Positions 44,584 through 55,267 of a stretch of 64,000 nt of DNA are shown in pieces. This DNA is from Aegilops tauschii subsp. strangulata (Eukaryota; Streptophyta; Magnoliopsida; Poales; Poaceae): assembly GCF_002575655.3 (NCBI RefSeq), contig NC_053040.3, forward strand, positions 357,242,267 to 357,306,266, given 5' to 3'. The notes under the pieces were generated by a model. That model was not told the DNA's origin. It saw nothing but the letters and a program-made list of their open reading frames with translations, and did not search any database. Numbering within the stretch: position 1 is the first letter of the stretch; each line of letters begins with the position of its first letter. Both the position numbers and the translations under genes were made by a program.

Positions 44584-45520
44584 CACAACCACCATTTGCA
44601 TGATAGCCATGAAGTAGCATTGGTTTTTAACTTGAATCTTTAATAACTGTATGTTTGTTTTGCTACTGCTGTCGTTATTTCGGTTATGTTTATGGACCGG
44701 TGGTTACCGTCTTGCTATGTTTTCTTACACTCTGTTATCATGTTCTACTTGCTAGTATTACTTTCATATTGTTCATGCTTGATAGCAGTACATGTTGGGT
44801 TGTTCATGTTCTTCGGTGCATGACTGACGTTGGTTACCGAGTACCGTTAATATGTATTGTTCCTTGTTGTCAGTTAGTTAAGTGTTTACTCGGTTATATG
44901 ATTGATGTGTTCTTGCATGGTACTTATTGTTGATGATAATGGTCATGTTATGCTATGAGTAGTGTTGTACTTGTAATATTAATGCTCATCATTATGCCAT
45001 GCTCAGTTGGATATGATTCATTGTTGATATGGTGGATAGTTATGTTGTACCCTCATGCTTATGTTGATATCATGCTCATGCATTGTAATTGCATCATGTT
45101 ATTTTATCATGGCTCAGCATATTTGCATTCAAGTTTGACCAGATTAAATTGAACTTGAACAACTGTTGGCTGAGTCATGGTGCCACCATATCGAGCTGAC
45201 CAGTGCAACCACGCTTACCTTTATGGGAAGGTCCTAACTGGGTCTATTGTCGTGCCTCTCGCTGGTGCCTCCAACGAGGGAAGGTTATGGGCGCACGCTA
45301 CCATGATCAGGTAGGCGGACATAAGCCTTGTGTGCCCGTTGTTGTTGTTGTACCCGGTTTGTCCCCGTTTGGGACCATTTATGTTTGGCCACGACGGTGG
45401 CCATTTGTGCCTTTGGTAGGCACGGGGCCACCCAGGACTTAGCCCAAAAGGGGAGTTGGTCGGAGTGGCCGGGAGAGTGTCATGGCAGTAGATCGGTTTT
45501 GTCGGAACGCCGTTGGTCCA

Positions 45521-46906
45521 TGATACGTCTACGTCGTATCTACTTTTCCAAACATTTTTGCCCTTGTTTTGGACTCTAACTTTCATGATTTGAACGGAAC
45601 TAACCCGGACTGACGCTGTTTTCAGCAGAATTGCCATGGTGTTATTTATGTGCAGAAACAAAAGTTCTCGGAATGACCTGAAACTCCACGGAACTTATTT
45701 TTGGAAAATATTAAAAATATTGGTGAAAGAATCAAGACCAAGGGGCCCACTACCTGTCCATGAGGGTGGGGGGCGCGCCCCCTGCCTCGTGGGCCCCCTA
45801 GTGCTCCATCGAGCTCAACTCCAACTCCATATATTCGTGTTCGGGGAGAAAAAAATCAAAGAGAAAGATCATCGCGTTTTACGATATGGAGCGGCCGCCA
45901 AGCCCTAAACTCTCTCGGGAGGGCTGATCTGGAGTCCGTTCGGGGCTCCGGAGAGGGGAATCCGTCGCCATCGTCATCATCAACCATCCTCCATCACCAA
46001 TTTCATGATGCTCACCGCCGTGCGTGAGTAATTCCATCGTAGGCTTGCTGGACGGTGATGGGTTGGATGAGATTTATCATGTAATCGAGTTAGTTTTGCT
46101 AGGGTTTGATCCCTAGTATCCACTATGTTCTGAGATTGATGTTGTTATGACTTTGCTATGCTTAATGCTTGTCACTAGGGCCCGAGTGCCATGATTTCAG
46201 ATCTGAACCTATTATGTTTTCATGAATATATGTGAGTTCTTGATCCTATCTTGCAAGTCTATAGTCACCTACTATGTGTTATGATCCGGCAACCCCGAAG
46301 TGACAATAATCGGGACCACTCCCGGTGATGACCGTAGTTTGAGGAGTTCATGTATTCACTATGTGTTAATGCTTTGGTCCGGTACTCTATTAAAAGGAGG
46401 CCTTAATATCCCTTAGTTTCCATTAGGACCCCGCTGCCACGGGAGGGTAGGACAAAAGATGTCATGCAAGTTCTTTTCCATAAGCATGTATAACTATATT
46501 CGGAATACATGCCTACATTACATTGATGAATTGGAGCTAGTTCTGTGTCACCCTATGTTATGATTGTTACATGATGAACCGCATCCGGCATAATTCTCCA
46601 TCACCGATCCAATGCCTACGAGCTTTTCACATATTGTTCTCTGCTTATTTACTTATCCGTTGCTAGTGTTCCCATTACTACAAAACCCAAAAATATCACT
46701 TTTGCTACTGTTACCGTTACTATCATATTACTTTGCTACTAAATACTTTGCTGCAGATATTAAGTTATCCAGGTGTGGTTGAATTGACAACTCAACTACT
46801 AATACTTGAGAATATTCTTTAGCTCCCCTTGTGTCGAATCAATAAATTTGGGTTGAATACTCTACCCTCGAAAACTTTTGCGATCCCCTATACTTGTGGG
46901 TTATCA
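45521..46906 (+). repeat. 5' LTR of element D
   Basis: 1,386 bp, TGATACGTCTACG...GGGTTATCA. GC palindrome at 45758-45793 and ATATATT at 45829-45835. The 1 kb after that is AT-rich with no coding signal. Confidence 0.93.
45758..45835 (+). promoter_or_regulatory. palindrome plus TATA box in D 5' LTR
   Basis: CCATGAGG / CCTCGTGG arms around GTGGGGGGCGCGCCCC, then 35 bp later ATATATT. The 3' LTR has the same arrangement (53948-53980, TATA at 54017-54023, 36 bp), and element C has 33 bp. Confidence 0.6.
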
Positions 46907-46917
46907 AGACTATTTTC

Positions 46918-46935
46918 TGGCGCCGTTTCCGGGGA
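46918..46935 (+). other. primer-binding site of element D
   Basis: TGGCGCCGTTTCCGGGGA, 11 bp after the LTR, the tRNA-Asp-type site of Athila-like elements with one mismatch. Confidence 0.78.
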
Positions 46936-46984
46936 GCATAGCTCTATTCTTTGAGTCACTTGGGATTTATATCTGCTGGTCACT

Positions 46985-48457
46985 ATGAAGAACTTGAAAG
47001 ATGAGAAAACAAAAAATTATCCCTCAACTACGAGGGGAGGTAAGGAACTGCCATCTAGCTCTGCACTTGATTCACCTTCTGTTTTGAGTAAGGTTGCGAC
47101 ACCTAAACCTTCTTATGCTATTAATTCTAATATGTCGCATGTTATTGATGATGCCACTTCTGCTATGCATGATACTTATGATGAAACTACTTCCATGCTT
47201 GATACTACTGTGCCACTTGGTGAATTTCTTGATGAACAACTTGCTAGGGCTAGAGAGAATGAAATTATTGAAACTGATAATATTGATGAAAGTGATGATG
47301 AAGGCTCTCCCAATAAATATGAATTGCCTGTTGTGCCTGAGGGCTATGTTATGGATGAAGAAACTAAAAGAGACTTTATTGCTTGCAATGATAGAAGTGA
47401 TCTTAAGAAATTATTAGCTAAGCTTAAACAAAAAACTCTGAATGCTAGAATGAAATATGATCCTGTTTATGCTACTTCACCTATCTTCGTTATTGATAAG
47501 GATTATGAATTCTCTATTGATCCTGATATAATTACTTTGGTTGAATATGATCCTTTTTATGGCTATGAATCTGAAACTGTTGTGGCACATCTTACTAAAT
47601 TAAATGATATAGCCACCCTGTTCACTAATGATGAGAGAACTCGCTACTTTTATATCCTTAAAATATTTCCCTTCTCATTAAAGGGTGATGCTAGGATATG
47701 ATTTAATTCTCTCGATCCTGGTTGTGTGCGTAGTCCCCAAGATATGATTTATTACTTCTCTGCTAAATATTTCCCATCTCATAAGAAACAAGCTGCTTTA
47801 AGGGAAATATATAATTTTGTGCAACTTGAAGAAGAGAGTCTCCCACAAGCTTGGGGGAGGCTTCTCCAATTACTTAATGCTTTGCCTGATCATCCTCTTA
47901 TGAAAAATGAAATACTTGATATCTTTTATAATGGACTAACCGATGCTTCCAGAGACCACCTGGATAGTTGTGCTGGTTCTGTTTTCAGGGAAAGAACACC
48001 GGATGAAGCTGAAATTCTATTGAATAATATGTTGACAAATGAAAATAATTGGACACTTCCTGAGCCAGCTCCTGAGCCTATTCCTAAACCAACTCCAAAG
48101 AAGAGGGGTGTTCTATTTCTCAGTCCTGAAGATATGCAAGAGGCAAAGAAATCTATGAAAGAAAAGGGTATTAAAGATGAAGATGTTAAGAATTTACCTC
48201 CTATTGAAGAAATACATTGTCTGAACTTACCGCCTGTTGAAGAAATATATGGTCTTAATTCATCACCGATTTAAGAAACACATGGTCTTGATAACCCGAC
48301 ACAGGTAGTAAAGGTAAATTCTCTCTATAGATTTGATGAAGGTGATATTCCTCAATATAAGTCTGCTAGACAGTGCTTAGATGAGTTTGACAATTTTATT
48401 GTCAAACAAGAAAACTTCAATGCTTATTTTGTTAGAGAATTAAAACGCAATTCATAT
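46985..48457 (+). pseudogene. gag (element D)
   Basis: Starts at ATG 46985, 50 bp after the primer site. The capsid core begins near 47660 (IFPFSLKGDARI) and continues with SAKYFPSHKK, EEESLPQAWGRL and DIFYNGL. Two nonsense codons, TGA at 47699-47701 (in place of a conserved Trp) and TAA at 48272-48274, break a frame otherwise continuous into protease. Before the second stop a short motif of the type PPxEEIxxLN is repeated three times. The N-terminal 220 residues are acidic and unlike other gag proteins here. Confidence 0.88.
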
Positions 48458-49804
48458 ATGATTGGACACTTGAGTGATTATATGTCTAGAGTTAAAGGTG
48501 AACTTAAACTCATTAGTAAACATGCTTCTATGGTTACCACTCAAGTAGAACAAGTACTTAAGGCTCGGAATGATTTGCTCAATGAATTAAATAGTAAGAA
48601 TAATGATTATGCTGTTAGAGTGGCTACTAGAACTAGTAAAATGACTCAGGAACCTTTGTATCCTGAAGGCCATCCTAAGAGAATTGAGCAAGATTCTCAG
48701 AGAAATAATATTGATGCACCTAGTCCTTCTAAAAAGAAGAAAAAGAAAAATGATAGGACTTTGCATACTTCTAGTGAACCTGTTGTAGACACACCTGAGA
48801 ATCCAAATGATATTTCTATCTCTGATGCTGAAACACAATCTGGTAATGAACATGAACCTAGTGATAATATTAATGATGATGTTCATGTTGATGCTCAACC
48901 TAGCAATGATAATAATGTAGAAACTGAACCTGCTGTTGATCTTGATAACCCACAATCAAAGAATCAACGTTATGATAAGAGAGACTTTGTTGCTAGGAAA
49001 CACGGTAAAGAAAGGGAACCATGGGTTCAGAAACCCATGCCTTTTCCTCCGAAACCATCCAAGAAAAAGGATGATGAGGATTTTGAGCGCTTTGCTGAAA
49101 TGATTAGACCTATCTTTTTGCGTATGCGATTAACTGATATGCTCAAAATGAATCCTTATGCTAAGTACATGAAAGAAATTGTTACTAATAAAAGAAAGAT
49201 ACCGGAAGCTGAAATTTCTACCATGCTTGCTAATTATACTTTTAAGGGTGGAATACCAAAGAAACTTGGAGATCCAGGAGTACCCACTATACCATGCTCC
49301 ATTAAAAGAAACTATGTTAAAACTGCTTTATGTGATCTTGGAGCCGGTGTTAGTGTTATGCCTCACTCTTTATATCGTAGACTTGATTTGAATAAGTTGA
49401 CACCTACTGAAATATCTTTGCAAATGGCTGACAAATCAACTGCTATACCTGTCGGTATTTGCGAGGACGTGCCTGTTGTGGTCGCAAACGTTACTATTTT
49501 AACGGACTTTGTTATTCTTGATATTGCCGAGGACGATAGTATGTCTATTATTCTTGGAAGACCCTTTTTGAATACTGCAGGGGCTGTTATTGATTGCAAC
49601 AAAGGCAATGTCACTTTTCATGTTAATGGTAATGAGCATACGGTACACTTTCCGAGGAAACAACCTCAAGTCCACAGTATCAATTCTATTGGAAAAATTC
49701 CATCGATTATTATTGGAGGTTTTGAATTTCCTCTACCTACTGTCAAGAAGAAATATGATATTCTTATTATTGGGGATGTGCATATCCCCGTTGAGGTAAC
49801 ATAG
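48458..49804 (+). CDS. aspartic protease (element D)
   Basis: 448 codons in the same frame as gag. A Lys-rich segment (SPSKKKKKKND) and an Asn/Asp-rich linker precede the protease. The active site is ALCDLGAGVSVMP at about residues 289-301, the Athila form. SIILGRPFLNTAGAVIDCNKG follows at about residues 360-380. It ends at TAG 49802-49804. No RT follows; the next coding region is 760 bp downstream. Confidence 0.87.
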   Translation: MIGHLSDYMSRVKGELKLISKHASMVTTQVEQVLKARNDLLNELNSKNNDYAVRVATRTSKMTQEPLYPEGHPKRIEQDSQRNNIDAPSPSKKKKKKNDRTLHTSSEPVVDTPENPNDISISDAETQSGNEHEPSDNINDDVHVDAQPSNDNNVETEPAVDLDNPQSKNQRYDKRDFVARKHGKEREPWVQKPMPFPPKPSKKKDDEDFERFAEMIRPIFLRMRLTDMLKMNPYAKYMKEIVTNKRKIPEAEISTMLANYTFKGGIPKKLGDPGVPTIPCSIKRNYVKTALCDLGAGVSVMPHSLYRRLDLNKLTPTEISLQMADKSTAIPVGICEDVPVVVANVTILTDFVILDIAEDDSMSIILGRPFLNTAGAVIDCNKGNVTFHVNGNEHTVHFPRKQPQVHSINSIGKIPSIIIGGFEFPLPTVKKKYDILIIGDVHIPVEVT

Positions 49805-50029
49805 TATTATTCGAAATTTCTCCGGTTTCATGCGATTCGGAATGAGTTTGTTAACAAGACTTGATCAACCTTGTTAGTGGATTCCTTTTGATGAGCATGA
49901 GATGGATGAAATTAGAAACCACAACCTTCTGTACTCTCTCTTTACTTTCTATTATTTAGTTGAAATAAAGTAAAAATAGTATTTTTCTGTTTGTTTCCTG
50001 AATTATCCACGCAATATAAAAATACCCTG

Positions 50030-50240
50030 AAAATAAAAGTTCTCCAAATGCCCTGCCAATTTAATATGGTTTTTTCTGGAATATTTGAGAACATTTGGCA
50101 CTGAGAACACAGCAGGGGGATCTTGCACCTGGCCACGAGGGTCCAGGGAGCGCCCCCCTGCCTCGTGGGCCCATGGTGGCCCCCCTCCAGTTATTCCTGC
50201 ACCCACACACTTCTTCCTCCCCAAAAAAATTACCATCCAG
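50030..50240 (+). promoter_or_regulatory. LTR-promoter-like module inside element D
   Basis: Diverged copy of the D LTR promoter region (45655-45840). AAAAGTTCTC at 50035 and the palindrome arm at 50136 are 101 bp apart, exactly as in the LTR (45660 and 45761). The second arm, CCTCGTGGGC at 50161, is also at the LTR spacing (25 against 24 bp). Where the LTR has CATATATTC the module has CACACACTTC. It lies 330 bp upstream of the ATHILA-type ORF. Confidence 0.6.
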
Positions 50241-50566
50241 CTCAAGCACGAGTTCTAGCTCATTTTGCTGCGATTTTCGATCTCCTTGCTCAAAGCACCT
50301 CTCACAAAACTGCTTTGGGGGATTGTTCCTTGGTGTCTGACTCCTCCATTGGTCCAATTAGTTTTTGTTCTAGTGCTTTATTCATTGCAAATTTGTGCTG
50401 CCTAGGTGACCATGTTCTTGAGCTTGCATGTCAAATTTATGTGGTTCCAAGTAGTTATAATGCATGATATAGTCGCTAGGCACTTGTAGGAGTAGTTGCT
50501 ATCAATTTTGTTGAGTTTGGTTTACTTCTATTTGAAGTTACTAAAAATTTCAGAAATTTTCAGAAA

Positions 50567-51667
50567 ATGATGAAGAGATTTTTGAGGGGCTCTTCGAGCC
50601 GAAGCTCGAAGGAAAAACAAAGTGAAGAAGAAGAGAGGCCCAAATATAATCTGCCTCGTACCGCGGAGGTCCAGCCATGTGAATGGCCTTGTGATGATTT
50701 CTTGAGAGCAGACGGGATTTACGATGATTTTTATGAATTGGCTGAGAACGCAGGCCTCACCGACTTCCTCCGCGACCAACGCGAACAGTATCTCTTACTC
50801 ACTAATACTTTTGTGCAAAACTTCTACTATTACCCTAAGCAATCACCTCCTTCAGTAGAGTTTCATTTATATGATGTGGTTAAGAAGATATCACTATATG
50901 AATTTTGCAGGGTTTGCAAAATACCTTTCGAGGGTAGCTTAGAGGAACCACATCATAGAGATGTGGATGGGTTTATTGATACTATTACTGTAGGGGAAAC
51001 TAGGAAGGTTTCTGATGTAATAATCACTAGCATACACTTTCCTGTTTTACGCTACTTTGCAGTATTTGCTAGTCGTTGCTTAATTGGTCGCGGAAACTGT
51101 GGAAACCTTAGTGTTCCTGATATTATCATTTTGTTCCATGCTTTATTCCTTGATGACTCTGTTAGTATGGGCGGTATTATTGCCAAACGGTTAAGTCTGA
51201 ACCGTACAAAGGGCCCCATCTTTGGAGGTGTCTATGCTTCGCGCCTCGCTGCATACTATAACATACCTATTAGGCACTATGAGAAGGAAGAAAAATTGCT
51301 GCCTAATGTTTATTTAGATTATAAGAGTATGGTAGCGCATGACTTTATTGTTAAGAATAGGGAAGGGGCGCTTAAATACAAATTGTTCTTTGATAAACAT
51401 CACCCTGAGACTATTACCTTGCCTGCTCCTTCCTTGTTTGATTTATCTGCAGGCCAGTATCTCGTTCCGCTGGCGGCCATTCACGCCTACCGGAACCCTA
51501 CATCAGCCACAGAGCCAGAGTCGGAACCACAATTTGATCCTCCACGACAGTCTAATTACCAGTGGGATCCGGAGGCAATTGCCAACCAGTGGCAATCAGA
51601 GGCTTCTTCTTCTCAGTACGACCCCAGCTACAACTTTGGATATCCGCGAGGCCAGCCGTGGCAATAA
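50567..51667 (+). CDS. ATHILA-type ORF (element D)
   Basis: 366 codons, intact, from ATG 50567 to TAA 51665-51667. A charged Ser/Lys/Glu-rich N-terminus (SSRSSKEKQSEEEERPKY) leads into a folded region with DVVKKISLYEFCRVCKIPF and HFPVLRYFAVFASRCLIGR, and a disordered Gln/Pro/Ser-rich tail. From memory this matches the ATHILA ORF1 / putative plant transposon protein family of Athila-like elements, where it occupies the env-like position. I see no signal peptide or strong membrane segment, so an envelope role is not supported here. It is the only unbroken ORF of more than 300 codons at this position, with the LTR-like module upstream. Confidence 0.8.
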   Translation: MMKRFLRGSSSRSSKEKQSEEEERPKYNLPRTAEVQPCEWPCDDFLRADGIYDDFYELAENAGLTDFLRDQREQYLLLTNTFVQNFYYYPKQSPPSVEFHLYDVVKKISLYEFCRVCKIPFEGSLEEPHHRDVDGFIDTITVGETRKVSDVIITSIHFPVLRYFAVFASRCLIGRGNCGNLSVPDIIILFHALFLDDSVSMGGIIAKRLSLNRTKGPIFGGVYASRLAAYYNIPIRHYEKEEKLLPNVYLDYKSMVAHDFIVKNREGALKYKLFFDKHHPETITLPAPSLFDLSAGQYLVPLAAIHAYRNPTSATEPESEPQFDPPRQSNYQWDPEAIANQWQSEASSSQYDPSYNFGYPRGQPWQ

Positions 51668-51668
51668 A

Positions 51669-51702
51669 CCAACTTAGGCCAAAAGCCTAAGGTTGGGGGA
51701 GT
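51669..51702 (+). other. stem-loop and PPT-like tract after the ATHILA ORF
   Basis: Two bases after the stop codon, CCAACTTAGGC, loop CAAAA, GCCTAAGGTTGG form a stem with one bulged base (51669-51696). Overlapping its end is AAGGTTGGGGGAGT (51689-51702), nearly identical to the true polypurine tract AAGCTTGGGGGAGT at 53697-53710. Confidence 0.65.
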
Positions 51703-53696
51703 ACGTATTTCTCACCGACATTACATTCATGTTCGCACACTCATTGCTAGATGTTGGTGCTCATACTTTTTCACTGTAATATCCATGCTAGTTTATTTTC
51801 CTTTTTATGCTTTCTTCTTGTGTGTTTGATAAACCTTAAGAAAAACCAAAAAAATTAGTAATAGCTTTTAGCTAGTTTACTTTTCTTGCTGTAGTAGTAA
51901 TAATTAAAAGAAAACCCAAAAAGATTTCATGTTCTTCTTTTACTTGTTGGGAGCTTTCCCGTGTAAATAGTTTTATTTCTTTTCTTTTCTTTGGGGGTCG
52001 ATAGGAGAAGACCCAGATTAAATTGTTGAAGTGGCTCTTATATGCATTATTGTTGATTTAACCAAGAGCCCATATTGCCTTGTCCTCTCCTGTTTATTGA
52101 ATGCTCGCAGATTCCAGCTTAGTCCAATGCACGTGCACTATTATTATTATTCACATCGTTCGGTCGTGCAAGTGAAAGGCAATTATGACGATATATGATG
52201 GATTGATTGAGATGAGAGAAGCTGGTATGAACTCGACCTCTCTTGTTTTTGTAAATATGATTAGTTCATCGTTTCTGATTCAGCCTATTATGAATAAACA
52301 TGTTTGCAATGACAATTTGAGATTATAGTTGCTTATGCCATGCTTAATTAGCTAGGAGTTTATAATGGTTTACCTTGCGTGCCAACATGCTATTAAAATG
52401 GTTGTGATGTGGTATGATAGGGTGGTATCCTCCTTTGAATGATTTAAGTGACTTGACTTGGCACATGTTCACACATGTAGTTGAAATAAATCAACATAGC
52501 CTTCACGATATTTATGTTCATGGTGGATTATATCCTACTCATGCTTGCACTGAATGTTCATTAATTTTAATGCATGTTCATGACTGTTGTCGCTCTCTAG
52601 TTGGTCGCTTCCTAGTCTTTTGCGAGCCTTCACTTGTACTAAGCGGGAATACTGCTTGTGCATCCAATTCCTTAAACCCCAAAGTTATTCCATATGAGTC
52701 CACCATACCTTCCTATATATGTGGTATCTACCTGCCGTTCCAAGTAAATTTGTATGTGCCAAACTCTAAACCTTCAAATGAAATTCTGTTTTGTATGCTC
52801 GAATAGCTCATGTATCAACTAGGGCTGTCCATATCTTCCATGTTAGGCGGGTTATTCTCAAGAGGAAGGGACTCCGCTCACTCACGAGAAAATGGCTGGT
52901 CACCGGGATGCCCAGTCCCATGCTTTTTGCAAATCAAATCAAAATAATTGCAAACAAAACTCCCCCTGGGACTGTTGTTAGTTGGAGGCATTCGTTGTTT
53001 CGAGCAAGCCATGGATTGATGCTTGTTGGTGGAGGGGGAGTGTAAACTTTACCATTCTGTTTGGGAACCGCCTATAATGTGTGTAGCATGGAAGATATCG
53101 CCATCTCTTGGTTTTTATGTTGACAATGAAAGTATACCGCTCAAAATATTATTTATCTCTATTCAAAATCGAGCTCTGGCACCTCTACAAATCCATGCTT
53201 CCCTCTGCGAAGGGCCTATCTATTTATTTTTATGTTGAGTCATCACCCTCTTATTAAAAAGCACCAGCTGGAGAGCACCGCTGTCATTTGCATTCATTAC
53301 TGTTAATTTATATTGGGTATGACTATGACTGGATCTCTTTTACCATGAATTACAATGTTTAGTCAGTCCTTGATCTTTAAAGGTGCTCTGCATTTATGTT
53401 TTGCGGTCTCACAAAGGGCTAGCAAGATACCATCTTGTTATATCATATTATGATTGTTTTGAGAAAGTGTTGTCATCCGAGATTTATTATTATTGCTCGC
53501 TAGTTGATTATGCCATTGACATGAGTAAACATGAGACCTAAGAGTTATTGTGAATATGGTTAGTTCATAATGTTTGCTGAAAACTTGAATGCTGGCTTTA
53601 CATATTTACAACAACAAGAGCAAACAGAGTTTGTAAAAGTTTTTCTTTATCACTTTCAGTTTATCAACTGAATTGCTTGAGGACAAGCAAAGGTTT
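51703..53696 (+). other. long non-coding 3' region of element D
   Basis: About 2.0 kb, AT-rich, longest frame about 130 codons and without domains. It lies between the PPT-like tract at 51689 and the real tract at 53697. Length and position match the 3' region of element C. Confidence 0.7.
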
Positions 53697-53710
53697 AAGC
53701 TTGGGGGAGT
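53697..53710 (+). other. polypurine tract of element D
   Basis: AAGCTTGGGGGAGT directly before the 3' LTR (TGATACGTCTCC at 53711). Confidence 0.88.
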
Positions 53711-55093
53711 TGATACGTCTCCGTTGTATCTACTTTTCCAAACACATATGCCCTTGTTTTGGACTCTAACTTGCATTATTTGAATGGAACTAACCCGGAC
53801 TGACGTTGTTTTCAGCAGAACTGCCATGGTGTTATTTATGTGCAGAAACAAAAGTTCTCAGAATGACCTGAAACTCCATGGAGATTATTTTTGGAAATAA
53901 TAAAAAATACTGGTGAAAGAATCAAGGCCAGGGGGCCTACACCCTTGCCACGAGGGTGGGGGCGCGCCCCTGCCTCGTGGGCCCCCTGGAGCTCCACCGA
54001 CCTCAACTCCAACTCCATATATTCACGTTCAGGGAGAAAAAAATCAGAGAAAGATTCATCACGTTTTACGATACAGAGCCGCCGCCAAGCCCTAAACTCT
54101 CTCGGGAGGGCTGATCCGGAGTCCGTTCTGGGCTCCGGAGAGGGGAATCCGCCGCCGTCATCATCATCAACCATCCTCCATCACCAATTTCATGATGCTC
54201 ACCGCCGTGCGTGAGTAATTCCATCGTACGCTTGCTGGACGGTGATGGGTTGGATGAGATTTATCATGTAATCGAGTTAGTTTTGTTAGGGTTTGATCCC
54301 TAGTATCCACTATGTTCTGAGATTGATGTTGCTATGACTTTGCTATGCTTAATGCTTGTCACTAGGGCCCGAGTGCCATGATTTCAGATCTGAACCTATT
54401 ATGTTTTCATGAATATATGTGAGTTCTTGATCCTATCTTGCAAGTCTATAGTCACCTACTATGTGTTATGATCCGGCAACCCCAAAGTGACAATAATCGG
54501 GACCACTCCCGGTGATGACCGTAGTTTGAGGAGTTCATGTATTCACTATGTGTTAATGCTTTGGTCCAGTACTCTATTAAAAGGAGGCCTTAATATCCCT
54601 TAGTTTCCATTAGGACCCCGCTGCCACAGGAGGGTAGGACAAAAGATAGCATGCAAGTTCTTTCCCATAAGCACGTATGACTATATTCGGAATACATGCC
54701 TACATTACATTGATGAATTGGAGCTAGTTCTGTGTCACCCTATGTTATGATTGTTACATGATGAACCGCATCCGGCATAATTCTCCATCACCGATCCAAT
54801 GCCTACGAACTTTTCACATATTGTTCTTCGCTTATTTACTTTTCCGTTGCTACTATTACAATCACTACAAAACCCAAAAATATTACTTTTGCTACCGTTA
54901 CCACTACTATCATACTACTTTGCTACTAAATACTTTGCTGCAGATATTAAGTTATCCAGGTGTGGTTGAATTGACAACTCAACTGCTAATACTTGAGAAT
55001 ATTCTTTGGCTCCCCTTGTGTCGAATCAATAAATTTGGGTTGAATACTCTACCCTCGAAAACTGTTGCGATCCCCTATACTTGTGGGTTATCA
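53711..55093 (+). repeat. 3' LTR of element D
   Basis: 1,383 bp, co-linear with 45521-46906, ending GGGTTATCA. It carries the palindrome (53948-53980) and ATATATT (54017-54023). Confidence 0.93.
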
Positions 55094-55246
55094 GTAGAAC
55101 CGGTCTCATGAACGTGGTCATGTAATGTTGGTCAGGGCCGCTTCATCCAACAATACCGCCGAATCAAAATAAGACGTTGGTGGTAAGCAGTATGACTATT
55201 ATCGCCCACAACTCTTTGTGTTCTACTCGTGCATATCATCTACGCA

Positions 55247-55264
55247 TAGACCTGGCTCGGATGC
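55247..55264 (-). other. primer-binding site of Copia element K
   Basis: Minus strand TGGCATCCGAGCCAGG, the initiator tRNA-Met site (TGGTATCAGAGCC) with two changes, just inside the LTR. Confidence 0.78.
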
Positions 55265-55267
55265 CAC

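Larger units (their letters stand above)
41871..45520 (+). mobile_element. long LTR fragment E (Gypsy), 3' end lost
   Basis: Starts TGTAACAGTC and shows the layout of the other long LTRs here: AT-rich U3 (41871-43130), a GC-rich block (43170-44110), a TATA box at 43564-43571, then a long AT-rich part (44150-45200) and a segment at 45200-45520 resembling the corresponding region of B's LTR in style. It stops at the first base of element D. No polyprotein, so it is either a solo LTR or the 5' LTR of an element lost by deletion. The GC-rich block is open in several frames by composition only. Confidence 0.6.
45521..55093 (+). mobile_element. Athila-like Gypsy element D (Sabrina/WHAM type), plus strand
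   Basis: A 9,573-bp element with LTRs of 1,386 and 1,383 bp, a GGCGCC primer site, gag, protease, a separate ATHILA-type ORF and a polypurine tract. RT, RNase H and integrase are missing. The flanking five bases differ (GTCCA left, GTAGA right), and the left neighbour is LTR E while the right neighbour is Copia element K. The family call rests on memory of Sabrina/WHAM sequences. Confidence 0.9.

Noticed and set aside
48587..48955. Minus-strand ORF with many Ile residues
   Set aside because: Shadow of the Asn/Asp-rich linker before D's protease.
50567..51667. Env-like role for the ATHILA-type ORF
   Set aside because: No signal peptide, no membrane anchor and no furin-type site seen. The family match does not show an envelope function.
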